Assembly (NCBI RefSeq): GCF_001510665.1
Contig: NZ_LMTI01000005.1
Coordinates: 232,583-296,582 of the forward strand
Length of the DNA stretch: 64,000 nt
Direction: 5' to 3'
From: Bacillus sp. FJAT-27445
GTDB lineage: Bacteria; Bacillota; Bacilli; Bacillales; Cytobacillaceae
In this document: positions 8,361 through 16,595 of the stretch, one piece after another
Layout: each line of letters starts with the position of its first letter
Numbering within the stretch: the stretch's first letter is position 1
Position numbers and translations under genes: made by a program
The notes under the pieces: model-generated
Told to the model about the DNA's origin: nothing
Seen by the model: the letters and a program-made list of their open reading frames with translations, nothing else
The model's database searches: none

Positions 8361-9272
8361 ATGAAACTAGCAACTGTCCTGCATAATGATGAAACAATTC
8401 CTGTACTGGTAAGCAATGACGGTCACTCTGTTCTTCCACTGAAGGCCGCTTCTGAAAAACGTCCAGAACGAGGAGGCCAAATCCCTGGAAGCCTGCTGGA
8501 AATCATTCAATCCGGTCCATCGATGAGTGAGTACATACGTGAGCTTGGCCAATGGGCCGAAACGGATGAAGATGGACGGACCATGTGGATTCCTAAAGAG
8601 GAAGTGAAGCTTGTGGCTCCGATTCCGCGGCCGTTAAAAAATGTGTTCTGTGTCGGAAAAAATTACGCTGAACATGCAATCGAAATGGGCGGACCGGAGG
8701 ATATACCAGAGCACATCATGATTTTTACCAAACCGCCGACTGCCGTAATCGGACCTGAGGATAAAATTCCACACCATGCTGCAATTACTCAGCAGCTTGA
8801 TTATGAGGGGGAATTGGCAGTAGTCATCGGAAAAAGGGGAAATGCAGTTAAGAAAGAAGATGCGCTTGATTATGTGTACGGATATACAATTTTAAATGAT
8901 ATAACGGCAAGGGATCTTCAAAAGCGCCATAAGCAGTTTTTCATTGGAAAAAGCCTCGATGGTTCCTGCCCGATGGGACCTTGGATTGTAACGGCTGATG
9001 AGGTAGAGGATGCCGGGAAGCTGGATATCCGGACGCGGGTGAACGGGGAAGTAAGACAGGATTCCAATACAAAGCATTTTATTTTTTCGATAGAGCAAAT
9101 GATCGAGGATCTCTCAAAAGGATTGACGCTTGAGCCGGGGGATATCATTGCGACAGGTACGCCTGCCGGGGTCGGCAAAGGCTTTAACCCTCCAAAATTT
9201 TTAAAACCAGGGGACACCATTGAAATTGAAATTGAGAAAATTGGCATGCTAAGGAATACTATTTTGGAATAG
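8361..9272 (+). CDS. yisK: Fumarylacetoacetate hydrolase family protein (YisK-like)
   Basis: A 303-residue FAH-superfamily protein. The C-terminal catalytic domain carries the metal-binding acidic residues (VGKNYAEHAIEMG, DYEGELAVVIGK, NDITARDLQ) and the glycine-rich FIGKSLDGSCPMGPW and ATGTPAGVG segments. B. subtilis YisK is the closest named relative by length and position: yisL follows here as it does there. YisK has been linked to oxaloacetate decarboxylation and to cell-shape control; the reaction here is inferred from family. The start is ATG with AAGGAG upstream. Confidence 0.88.
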   Translation: MKLATVLHNDETIPVLVSNDGHSVLPLKAASEKRPERGGQIPGSLLEIIQSGPSMSEYIRELGQWAETDEDGRTMWIPKEEVKLVAPIPRPLKNVFCVGKNYAEHAIEMGGPEDIPEHIMIFTKPPTAVIGPEDKIPHHAAITQQLDYEGELAVVIGKRGNAVKKEDALDYVYGYTILNDITARDLQKRHKQFFIGKSLDGSCPMGPWIVTADEVEDAGKLDIRTRVNGEVRQDSNTKHFIFSIEQMIEDLSKGLTLEPGDIIATGTPAGVGKGFNPPKFLKPGDTIEIEIEKIGMLRNTILE

Positions 9273-9363
9273 CCAATGGATTCCACTTTTGGCACCGTAT
9301 ATTTAGGATTTTCATAGTCGCTATGGTATGATAGTAGCGAAAATCATAAAGGAGGCAAAGTGG

Positions 9364-9720
9364 ATGACACACGCCCATATCACAACCTGGGTACTAGGCG
9401 CAATTTTATTTTTCGTCGCTCTATCCATGTACAAAAGCGGAAACCAAAAAGGCGCGAAAATTACCCATATGATTTTAAGGGTCGTTTACCTGCTTATTTT
9501 GGCAACTGGCTTCATGATGTTATTTTCCTTAACAAAAATTGGATTGCTTTACATTCTAAAAACGGCAGTCGGCCTTTGGATAATCGCCATCATGGAATTT
9601 ATCCTAATGAAGACAGGCAAGAGAGAAAGCAAGAATGTCCTATGGATTCAGCTTGCAATCGCATTCGTACTTGCTCTTCTCCTCGGCTTCAGCCTGCCAA
9701 AAGGAATTGACTGGTTCTAA
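9364..9720 (+). CDS. yisL: UPF0344 membrane protein YisL
   Basis: A 118-residue integral membrane protein with four hydrophobic segments, matching UPF0344/YisL in length and in its opening sequence (THAHITTWVLGAILFFVA). Function is unknown. ATG 9364 is chosen because it lies nine bases after AGGAGG. Its place directly after yisK matches B. subtilis. It is followed within one base by a strong terminator. Confidence 0.88.
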   Translation: MTHAHITTWVLGAILFFVALSMYKSGNQKGAKITHMILRVVYLLILATGFMMLFSLTKIGLLYILKTAVGLWIIAIMEFILMKTGKRESKNVLWIQLAIAFVLALLLGFSLPKGIDWF

Positions 9721-9746
9721 AAAGCTGCCACTGGCGGCTTTTTTTC
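9721..9746 (+). terminator. Terminator after yisL
   Basis: AAAGCTGCC-ACT-GGCGGCTTT forms a nine-pair stem (one G.T) followed by T residues, immediately after the yisL stop codon. Confidence 0.85.
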
Positions 9747-9751
9747 ATAAC

Positions 9752-9782
9752 GTGAAGCAGGGGACGGATCCCGTGTTTCATT
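9752..9782 (+). repeat. Short dispersed repeat, GTGAAGCAGGGGACG type
   Basis: This copy begins GTGAAGCAGGGGACGGATCC and ends in a degenerate inverted arm. The same core, GTGAAGCAGGGGACGT, occurs at 21589-21604 and, inverted, at 22806-22821. The arms of this copy are less well matched, suggesting decay. Confidence 0.6.
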
Positions 9783-9855
9783 TTTTTATATGAAGTCGAT
9801 AAGTATTAAAGCTTGGCCAAAAAGCAATCAGACCGGACAATCAAAAAAATAAATA

Positions 9856-10425
9856 TCAGGAAGAGGCAAGCTTCTCAATCACCAGCCGCTTCCCTGTATT
9901 GAGTGTAAATTCAAAACGGTCGCTCTCTTTTTCAAAATAGCAAAAATGATGCTGCACACCGCAAATCTCTTCCTGGTTATCGAAAATCATGAAGTTAACC
10001 CCGCTTTTTGGGGAATTATCACTTAAGAAATTAAGATGGTTGTAGCAATAAAGGCAATCGTAAATCGAAAAGCCGAGAGAATTCAACGTTGTGACAAACT
10101 GGAAGAAGGCGTCATGATGGATTCGCTCCAAAAGTCTTTCCAGAGAATAGATGAGATGCTTTCTAACCCTTATCCTGTCAAGGTCGCGCAAAAACGCGCT
10201 CTCTTCGCCAAATGAAACTTTTCCCGCCTCGACTAGAATACCTTTCCGCCAACGATTTAACCTGAAAATCTCAATCTCCTGAAGAAGATACTCCTCAAGC
10301 AGCGAAGCCTCTTCTGTTTCCTTTTCAAAAAAAACCCATTGTTCATTTATATTTTCAATGGATCCTTCCGTAAAGGCTCTTGCCTGGGTCTCATAAATTT
10401 TGTCGCGCTGCTGTCGATTCATCAC
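9856..10425 (-). CDS. yisN: DUF2777 family protein (YisN-like)
   Basis: A 189-residue cytosolic protein of unknown function. Its position near yisK/yisL and its length fit B. subtilis YisN, a DUF2777 protein. The sequence is charged and mostly helical with scattered aromatic residues; no catalytic motif is visible. The start is ATG behind GGAGGTAATG on the minus strand. It is monocistronic and convergent with yisL. Confidence 0.7.
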   Translation of the reverse strand: MMNRQQRDKIYETQARAFTEGSIENINEQWVFFEKETEEASLLEEYLLQEIEIFRLNRWRKGILVEAGKVSFGEESAFLRDLDRIRVRKHLIYSLERLLERIHHDAFFQFVTTLNSLGFSIYDCLYCYNHLNFLSDNSPKSGVNFMIFDNQEEICGVQHHFCYFEKESDRFEFTLNTGKRLVIEKLASS

Positions 10426-10730
10426 ATTACCTCCGTGAACGGTGCTATCTCCTTTTTAGACATAAACTTATGATTTTATAACTAGTAGTTTCTTTCCATA
10501 CGGGCATTATAGTCCTTTGGAGGAACTATATTTTTTAGGGACAAATTAACGCGCCCGGGCATTTAGCATACACTAGTAAAAAACGATGGCTGGGAAACTT
10601 CCCATTGCCTCCTAATAGAATATTCTCCTTTCCGCAAATCTGATACTCGGAAATTGAATTTCCACTAGTGGACAAGCCATGCGTAACAGATGCTAAATTC
10701 AATCTCCCACGAAATCCCCTTCTCTTTCAC
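10426..10730. other. Intergenic stretch between divergent yisN and GH13 genes
   Basis: This AT-rich stretch has no ORF with a credible ribosome site longer than ten codons. It must hold the yisN promoter on the minus strand, but no clear hexamer pair stands out. A small palindrome, GGGAAACTTCCC, lies near 10587-10598. Confidence 0.5.
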
Positions 10731-10758
10731 CTGACAAATTAGGTGCATATGGTACAAT
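10731..10758 (+). promoter_or_regulatory. Predicted SigA promoter of the GH13 gene
   Basis: CTGACA (10731-10736) and TACAAT (10753-10758) are separated by 16 bp and lie about 75 bp upstream of the GH13 start. Confidence 0.55.
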
Positions 10759-10832
10759 ACTATGTGGAAATAGGATTTTTTATAAAAAAATATGGCGGGA
10801 TTTTGTACCTGCCAGTAGGGGGATGGAAGCGC

Positions 10833-12377
10833 ATGAAGGCCAAACTGGCAGCATGCATCCTGGTGCCGCTCCTCCTTTTCGGAGCATTGCCTGTACAGGC
10901 TCTTGAAAAGGACGGCCGGAAATGGCAGGACGAGACGATTTACTTTCTTATGGTTGATCGTTTTAACAATGGCGATCAGAAGAATGACAAAAAAGTGGAT
11001 GCCAACGACCCATTGTCTTATAATGGCGGTGATTTCAAGGGAATCATTGATCGGCTTGGGCATATAAAAGATATGGGCTTTTCAGCAATCATGCTGACGC
11101 CGGTTTTTGATAATGTCGATGGCGGCTACCATGGTTACTGGGTAAATGATTTTTACAAAACCGATGAGCATTTTGGAACGCTAAAGGAATTTAAAAAGCT
11201 TGTTAAGGAAGCGCATAAATCTGATTTAAAGGTGCTAATCGATTTCCCTGCCAATAGCGCCGGGCCGAACAGCAAGTATATTTCAGAAAAGGGGCCGGAT
11301 TGGTTCCATGAACAAAAGGACATTGTGAATTCTGCGGAAAGGGAGCAACAACTGAATGGCTGGGTGGATGGTTTGCCCGATTTTAACCATGAAAATCCCG
11401 AAGTTCGCAGTTTTTTAATCGATGCAGCCAAATGGTGGATCAAGGAAACAAATATCGATGGTTACCGGCTTGGTTCAGCAGCGAATGTCCCTGCGGAATT
11501 TTGGCAAGAATTTTCCAAGGCTGTGAAAGCTGAAAAAGAAGGCTTCTACTTGCTTGGCGATCTTGGGCCTGAAAGCGGGAGCCTATTTGGAGAATATAAG
11601 GACGCGGGCATTGATTCATTTTATGACTACCCGCTTATGTCAGCAATGAGAAAGTCCCTTGTCAAACCGGACCTGAGTATGTCCCCGATTTTGGACAGCT
11701 TGGGAGAAAGGGATGCGGGAATACCTAACCCACACGAAATGGGAACTTTTTTCGATGATCACAATACGGTTAGGTTTACGAGAGATATGGTTGAGGTAAA
11801 GCAATTCCCTGGCAGCCAATGGAAGCAGGCGCTGTCATATTTGTATACGGCTCCAGGCATCCCGATTATTTATTATGGAACGGAAATTGCTGTGGACGGC
11901 GGGGACGCGCCTGATAATAGGCGGCTCATGAATTTCAGGGCCGATAAAGAGCTGATCGACCACATTGCCAAGCTGAGTGAATTAAGGGATAAGCTGCCTT
12001 CCCTCACCAGGGGTACGATGGAGAAGCTGTATGAAAGAGATGGAATGGCTGTATTTAAGCGCCAGTATAAGAGCGAGACAGCCGTTATCGCGATAAACAA
12101 CACAAGCAAGACCCAAACGGTTCGCCTTGATCCAGAACAGGTCAATCCCGAGGGTAATGAGTTAAGGGGCTTGCTGATTGATGAAAAATCCGTAGGGAAA
12201 AAGGATGGATTCACTCTGGTTCTTGAGCGTGATGAAAGTGAAATTTTTGTTCTTGCGGAAAAACAGGGGCTTAATTATCCCTTTATTGCAACATTGGTGG
12301 CAATCTGGGCATTTTTCATCGGGCTTTTCATTTTCCTCGCAAGGCGTGGGAAAAAGAAAAGGCTTCAAGGATCATAA
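10833..12377 (+). CDS. Membrane-anchored GH13 alpha-amylase-like protein, probably catalytically inactive
   Basis: A 514-residue exported protein. A signal peptide ends at about VQA (residue 22). A GH13 barrel follows, opening with DETIYFLMVDRFNNGD, and a C-terminal membrane helix (about residues 480-505) ends in a basic tail, so it should be displayed outside the membrane. The four GH13 signature regions are all altered. Region I reads DFPANS (the usual His is Ser). Region II reads GYRLGSAAN (the nucleophile Asp is Gly214). Region III reads LLGDLGPE (the acid Glu is Asp243). Region IV reads FFDDHNTVRF (the last Asp is Asn311). It may bind rather than cut glucans. ATG 10833 follows AGGGGGATGG with good spacing. 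Confidence 0.85.
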   Translation: MKAKLAACILVPLLLFGALPVQALEKDGRKWQDETIYFLMVDRFNNGDQKNDKKVDANDPLSYNGGDFKGIIDRLGHIKDMGFSAIMLTPVFDNVDGGYHGYWVNDFYKTDEHFGTLKEFKKLVKEAHKSDLKVLIDFPANSAGPNSKYISEKGPDWFHEQKDIVNSAEREQQLNGWVDGLPDFNHENPEVRSFLIDAAKWWIKETNIDGYRLGSAANVPAEFWQEFSKAVKAEKEGFYLLGDLGPESGSLFGEYKDAGIDSFYDYPLMSAMRKSLVKPDLSMSPILDSLGERDAGIPNPHEMGTFFDDHNTVRFTRDMVEVKQFPGSQWKQALSYLYTAPGIPIIYYGTEIAVDGGDAPDNRRLMNFRADKELIDHIAKLSELRDKLPSLTRGTMEKLYERDGMAVFKRQYKSETAVIAINNTSKTQTVRLDPEQVNPEGNELRGLLIDEKSVGKKDGFTLVLERDESEIFVLAEKQGLNYPFIATLVAIWAFFIGLFIFLARRGKKKRLQGS

Positions 12378-12395
12378 TTCAATAAAAAACATAGG

Positions 12396-12436
12396 AAAGC
12401 CGGACCCGAAGTTCATTGTGGGTCCGGCTTTTTTTG
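12396..12436. terminator. Terminator between convergent GH13 and SDR genes
   Basis: AAAGCCGGACCC pairs with GGGTCCGGCTTT (12 bp) and is followed by seven T residues on the plus strand. On the minus strand the tail is less regular but may also serve the SDR gene. Confidence 0.85.
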
Positions 12437-12450
12437 TGGATGCCAATACA

Positions 12451-13320
12451 TTATCCGTTTATTATTTTGCCTCCGTTAATATGGATCATCTGGCCGCTGA
12501 TATACGCTGAATCATTGGAGGCGAGGAACACATACGCTGGTGCCAGTTCGAACGGCTGGCCGGCCCGTCCCATAGGCGTATCAGCACCGAACTTCGAGAC
12601 CTGCTTCTCGTCAAATGTGGATGGGATGAGCGGTGTCCAAATGGGTCCCGGTGCAACTCCATTAACACGGATCCCGTCCTTCGCAAGCGACATGGACAGC
12701 GAACGGGTGAAGGAAACGATGGCCCCCTTCGTTGCTGAATAGTCGATTAAGGTCTCATGGCCGGCGTAAGCAGTTATAGAAGCCGTGTTGATGATGGAGG
12801 CTCCTTTTTTCAAATGCGGCAACGCTGCCTTTGTCAAATGGAACATCGAGAAAATATTTGTACGGAAGGTTTTCTCTAGCTGTTCGGAGCTAATGTCGAG
12901 CAAGCTTTGCTGTGGATGCTGTTCCGCTGCATTGTTTACTAGCACATCCAGTTTGCCAAACTGGTCAATCGTTTTTTCGACGGCCGTCTTACAAAAAGCT
13001 TCGTCTCCGACATCGCCTGGGATAAGCAGGCATTTCCTTCCTTCATCCTCGATCTGCCTTCTCGTATCATCCGCGTCCGAGTCCTCGTCAAGGTAGACAA
13101 TTGCAACATCGGCCCCTTCCTTGGCAAAGTAAATCGCAGCAGATTTTCCGATGCCGCTGTCGCCGCCAGTAATTAGCGCAACCTTGTTGGCGAGCTTACC
13201 GCTTCCTTTATAGTCCGGGTCCACATGGATTGGCTCGGGATCCATCTTGCTTACAAGCCCAGGCTGCTCGTCCTGATGTTGGGGCGGGAAACCGCCTTTA
13301 GGCAATTCTTTTTCATTCAT
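12451..13320 (-). CDS. Short-chain dehydrogenase/reductase (YdaD/YhxC-type)
   Basis: A 289-residue SDR oxidoreductase of the subgroup with a 40-residue N-terminal extension rich in Pro and Gln (FPPQHQDEQPG), as in the Bacillus general stress protein 39 group. The cofactor motif is TGGDSGIG, the NNAA motif is VNNAAEQ, and the catalytic Ser/Tyr/Lys lie in NTASI and YSATKGA. The substrate cannot be told. AGGAGG lies ten bases upstream of the ATG. It is monocistronic. Confidence 0.87.
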   Translation of the reverse strand: MNEKELPKGGFPPQHQDEQPGLVSKMDPEPIHVDPDYKGSGKLANKVALITGGDSGIGKSAAIYFAKEGADVAIVYLDEDSDADDTRRQIEDEGRKCLLIPGDVGDEAFCKTAVEKTIDQFGKLDVLVNNAAEQHPQQSLLDISSEQLEKTFRTNIFSMFHLTKAALPHLKKGASIINTASITAYAGHETLIDYSATKGAIVSFTRSLSMSLAKDGIRVNGVAPGPIWTPLIPSTFDEKQVSKFGADTPMGRAGQPFELAPAYVFLASNDSAYISGQMIHINGGKIING

Positions 13321-13479
13321 GGTATCTGCCTCCTCTAGTTAGTCCTACTCCACATAATTCCTTCTTTCGGGCAGAAACTAACATGGGAAAAAATAGAAGT
13401 ATCACGTAATCGCGTTTGTAAGGGAGGCTGCTCCAAAATAAAAACCGGAAGTCTAGGCTTCCAGCCGCAGGGTAAAGCA

Positions 13480-13628
13480 ATGAAGACAGTTTGGTATGGA
13501 TTTTCGAGGTGAAAGTGTCTTCATCGTGGTTATGAAGACAGTTTGGTGTGATTTTTCAAGGTGAAAGTGTCTTCATCGTGGTTATGAAGACAGTTTGGGG
13601 CCATATCCCGAACCGAAACTGTCTTCAT
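13480..13628. repeat. Three tandem 52-bp palindromic repeats
   Basis: Units begin at 13480, 13532 and 13584, each starting ATGAAGACAGTTTGG and closing with an inverted arm (GTGTCTTCAT). The first two units differ at only a few central positions. The third has a different centre but perfect 13-bp arms (ATGAAGACAGTTT/AAACTGTCTTCAT). They lie between the SDR promoter and the end of yajQ. Each unit could fold into a hairpin in RNA or DNA. Confidence 0.85.
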
Positions 13629-13667
13629 ACTGATGGGATGGACTTTTTTTAAAAAAGCCATACCGGC

Positions 13668-14159
13668 TTAGCGGTAATTTAAAAATTGCACTTCGACCGT
13701 TAAATCCGCTTCCTTTACCGCGGCAATGATTCGCTGCAGGTCATCGCGGCTTTTCGCTGTAACCCGAATTTGGTCATCCTGTATTTGGCTTTTTACCTTC
13801 AATCCGCTGTTTTTAATAATTGTATTGATCTTTTTGGCATTATCCTTGTCAATTCCCTGGACAAGCTTAGCGCGTTGGCGGACAGTCCCGCCGGATGCGC
13901 CTTCCAATTTCCCGTAATCAAGGTTCTTGACCGGGACGCCGCGCCTGATTAATTTTCCAAGCAGGACATCCTTCAACTGGTCAAGCTTGTATTCGTCGTC
14001 CGAAACAAGGACAAGGTCTTCCTTGTCAAGGGTGACCTGGCTTTTCGACCCTTTAAAATCATAGCGGGTCTGAATTTCTTTCATTGCTGCGGTGACAGCA
14101 TTCGTGACTTCGGAAAAATCAACTTTGGATACAATATCAAAAGAGCTATCTTTGGACAT
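13668..14159 (-). CDS. yitK: YajQ family nucleotide-binding protein (YitK)
   Basis: A 163-residue UPF0234/YajQ protein with two ferredoxin-like halves. It begins [16 protein letters not shown] and contains the conserved TRYDFKGS and RAKLVQGID segments. YajQ proteins bind nucleotides, and a Xanthomonas member was reported as a c-di-GMP effector; whether this one binds c-di-GMP is unknown. It is divergent from cvfB, as yitK/yitL are in B. subtilis. GGAGG precedes the ATG. Confidence 0.93.
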   Translation of the reverse strand: MSKDSSFDIVSKVDFSEVTNAVTAAMKEIQTRYDFKGSKSQVTLDKEDLVLVSDDEYKLDQLKDVLLGKLIRRGVPVKNLDYGKLEGASGGTVRQRAKLVQGIDKDNAKKINTIIKNSGLKVKSQIQDDQIRVTAKSRDDLQRIIAAVKEADLTVEVQFLNYR

Positions 14160-14318
14160 GGAGAACCTCCGATCAGTTTTTCATTATCGCTTCCATTATA
14201 GTAGAATATAGAAAGTGAAACAATAGATGGCATCCGAGAGGGATTATGGCTAAGGCGTTGATCCGCCTATTATGGAGGCGTTTTTAGCGCCAATTTAGAA
14301 TAAATGGAGGAAGAAAAA

Positions 14319-15182
14319 GTGGCATTGATTGAACTAGTAGGGCAAAAGGTTACGCTTGAAGTGGCACGGAAGGCCGCATACGGCTATTTTTTAACAGATG
14401 GGGAAGAGGATGTGCTCCTTCACAGCAATGAAGCGGAAGCGGAGTACGAGGAAGGGGAAAAGATCGAAGTCTTCCTTTACCCTGATGCGCACGGGCGGGT
14501 TGTTGCAACTTCGAAAATGCCAGTGATCACAGCCGGGGAATATGGCTGGCTTAAGGTAGTCGACACGAAGGCAGGAGTGGGTGTTTTCCTTGGTATCGGC
14601 ATTCAGAAGGACATCCTGCTAGGCGAAGAAGATTTGCCAGTACATAAATCCATTTGGCCGACCGTCGGCGATATGGTGTATGCGACAATCAGAGTGAACC
14701 GCCAATACCGGCTATATGCTAAGCTGGCGACAGACCCGGTTATCCAGGAAATTTCGGTAAAAGCGACAAGGAATGATTTTAATAAAAATGTCCAGGGCCA
14801 TATTTACCGGACGGCAAAGGTCGGAACCTGGATTTATACGTTGGAAGGGTTTCGTGGGTTCATCCACGAATCCCAGCGTCCGGAAGAGCCACGCCTCGGA
14901 CAAAAAGTTGAGGGAAGGGTAATCGATGTAAAAGAGGATGGCACGGTCAATGTATCGCTATTGGCAAGAAAACAGGATGCTGTCGAAGAAGATGCAGCTT
15001 CCATTTACGACTACCTCCTCTCACGGAATGGAGCGATGCCATACAGCGACAAAAGCATGGCCGAGGATATCCAGGAGCGGTTCGGCTTGAGCAAGGGTGC
15101 ATTTAAGAGGGCGCTCGGCAAGCTAATGAAGGACGGCAAAGTATACCAGGAAGGCGCATGGACGTATAAGAAGGAAGAGTAG
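14319..15182 (+). CDS. cvfB: CvfB-family S1 RNA-binding protein (YitL)
   Basis: A 287-residue protein with three S1-like RNA-binding domains and a C-terminal winged helix (MAEDIQERFGLSKGAFKRALGKLMKDGKV), the architecture of CvfB/YitL. Staphylococcal CvfB affects virulence gene expression and binds RNA. GTG 14319 is preferred over ATG 14304, because GGAGG (14306-14310) lies inside the longer version and correctly spaced before the GTG. Cytosolic; divergent from yitK. Confidence 0.9.
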   Translation: MALIELVGQKVTLEVARKAAYGYFLTDGEEDVLLHSNEAEAEYEEGEKIEVFLYPDAHGRVVATSKMPVITAGEYGWLKVVDTKAGVGVFLGIGIQKDILLGEEDLPVHKSIWPTVGDMVYATIRVNRQYRLYAKLATDPVIQEISVKATRNDFNKNVQGHIYRTAKVGTWIYTLEGFRGFIHESQRPEEPRLGQKVEGRVIDVKEDGTVNVSLLARKQDAVEEDAASIYDYLLSRNGAMPYSDKSMAEDIQERFGLSKGAFKRALGKLMKDGKVYQEGAWTYKKEE

Positions 15183-15187
15183 TTTGA

Positions 15188-15224
15188 AGCCGGGCACCCA
15201 AAAATGGGGCCTGGCTTTTGTTTT
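15188..15224 (+). terminator. Terminator after cvfB
   Basis: The stem AGCCGGGCACCC/GGGGCCTGGCT with one bulge is followed by TTTTGTTTT. Confidence 0.8.
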
Positions 15225-15263
15225 CGGCCACTTCTTAAAATTAAAAGAACCCATTGCGGGTCC

Positions 15264-15395
15264 TTATAAATGGTCTGTCTTTTTTGAATAGGAATTCTTG
15301 CCTGCTTTCCGATTCTTCTCTCGGATCATATTTTTTTCATGGCGGAGAGCGTTGTTGTCTTTTGCTTTTTTATCATTGTCCGAAGTAGTCGACAT
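15264..15395 (-). CDS. Small DUF3941 family protein
   Basis: A 43-residue, highly charged, soluble protein (starts MSTTSDNDKKAKDNNALR and ends YSKKTDHL) that matches the short Bacillaceae family DUF3941 by length, composition and the KNMIREKNRKAGK core. Function is unknown. The minus-strand ATG has AAAGGGG nine bases upstream, and that ribosome site is part of a terminator-like hairpin (see the next entry). It lies downstream of the degV gene. Confidence 0.85.
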   Translation of the reverse strand: MSTTSDNDKKAKDNNALRHEKNMIREKNRKAGKNSYSKKTDHL

Positions 15396-15401
15396 ATGAA
15401 A

Positions 15402-15455
15402 AACCCCTTTCCCGAAGATACAGTTTTAGTGTCTGTATTCCGGGAAAGGAGTATG
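15402..15455 (-). terminator. Hairpin ending degV and covering the DUF3941 ribosome site
   Basis: On the minus strand two arms pair: CTTTCCCG with CGGGAAAG, plus an inner ATACAG/CTGTAT stem. GGGGTTTTT follows directly. It looks like an intrinsic terminator for the degV transcript. Its 3' arm also contains the Shine-Dalgarno sequence of the DUF3941 gene, so folding would block that gene at both levels. Confidence 0.7.
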
Positions 15456-15521
15456 CGGATTAAGATATTAAAAAAAGACCAATAGATGTTTTTTAAAAAG
15501 CCGGCTTTTAAAAGCCAGGAA

Positions 15522-16382
15522 TTACTTCGGCAATTCGTTCAAAAAGAAAATCGCGATTGTGCCTGGGCCTGTATGTGCTCCAATGACAGCGCCAATATCG
15601 GTAATATAGACGTCCTTGGGAGAAAATTCATTGACAATCAACTGCTTTATCTCCTCGGCAGTTTCCCGGTCATCGGCATGGCTGATGCCAATTGCCTGTG
15701 AGCCAAAATCACGGCCGCGTTCCTTCATGACCTCCACGACTCTTCGCAAAAGCTTTTTCTTGCCGCGAATTTTTTCAAGGGGGACGAGTTTCCCGTCCTC
15801 CACATTCAAGAGCGGCTTGATATTAAGCAGACCGCCCAGGAAAGCCGATGCCTTTGATACACGGCCGCCTTTTGCCAAGTAGTCCAGGTCTTCCACTGTA
15901 AATAAGTGCTCCATATGCTTGCTTCTGAACTCGACATCCCTCAGGATCTCTTCCTTTGACGCTCCAGCTGCAGCAAGTTCCGCTGCTTCCTTCACAACAA
16001 GCCCGTAGCCAAGCGATGCGCACTTCGTATCGACGATTGTCAGGTTGAAATCTGGATAGGATTCCTTTACCTGTTCAAGGATCATCACCGCTGTTTGATA
16101 GGTGCCTGACAACTCGGATGAAAAAGCTATGTAAATGCCATCTTCTTTATTCTCGGCCATTTCGGTAAACTTTTTTTCAAAACCGAGCGGTGAAGCCTGG
16201 GAGGTTTTCGGAACCTTCCCGCCGCGGATGGCGCTGTAGATTGTTTCCGGCGAAATGTCCCGCAAATCTTCGTATTCCTTATCATCCACGTGGACTTTTA
16301 ACGGGAAAAGGCCAACTTGATTCTCTTCGTAATATGCTAGCGGCAAATCGCATGCACTGTCGGCAAATAGTTTTAACGCCAT
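15522..16382 (-). CDS. yitS: DegV family fatty-acid-binding protein (YitS-like)
   Basis: A 286-residue two-domain DegV protein with the opening LKLFADSACDLP, the SGTYQTA lipid-head-binding segment, and the RVSKASAFLGGLLNIKPLL motif. DegV/FakB proteins carry a fatty acid for phosphorylation by FakA. Which chain it prefers cannot be read from sequence. Its position upstream of yitT on the opposite strand matches B. subtilis yitS-yitT. Confidence 0.92.
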   Translation of the reverse strand: MALKLFADSACDLPLAYYEENQVGLFPLKVHVDDKEYEDLRDISPETIYSAIRGGKVPKTSQASPLGFEKKFTEMAENKEDGIYIAFSSELSGTYQTAVMILEQVKESYPDFNLTIVDTKCASLGYGLVVKEAAELAAAGASKEEILRDVEFRSKHMEHLFTVEDLDYLAKGGRVSKASAFLGGLLNIKPLLNVEDGKLVPLEKIRGKKKLLRRVVEVMKERGRDFGSQAIGISHADDRETAEEIKQLIVNEFSPKDVYITDIGAVIGAHTGPGTIAIFFLNELPK

Positions 16383-16497
16383 TCACTCACCCTGCCTTCA
16401 AATCATCTCTTTTTCCTCAGTTTATCGGTTTCAACTTAAAAAAACAACGATGTTAGACATAATTGATAAAAAAGGGGAATTATAGAAGTATTGAACA

Positions 16498-16575
16498 GAG
16501 CCCGGCACCACCCGGAATTTGTCGAAAACCGAACAGTGCCAGGCACCACCCGAAATTTGTCGAACGGTCATGGGT
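16498..16575 (+). repeat. Two copies of a GGCACCACCCGAAATTTGTCGAA repeat
   Basis: GGCACCACCCGGAATTTGTC (from 16503) and GGCACCACCCGAAATTTGTC (from 16543) lie 40 bp apart just upstream of yitT. The second copy begins with the small palindrome GTGCCAGGCAC. Repeats of this wording are scattered in Bacillaceae chromosomes. They create a false in-frame extension of the yitT reading frame. Confidence 0.7.
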
Positions 16576-16595
16576 GGCTGAAAGGGGAGGAATGG

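Noticed and set aside
10580-10620. Nine-codon minus-strand peptide behind AGGAGG
   Set aside because: The ribosome site is good but the frame is only nine codons and includes a palindrome; there is no way to support it as a gene.
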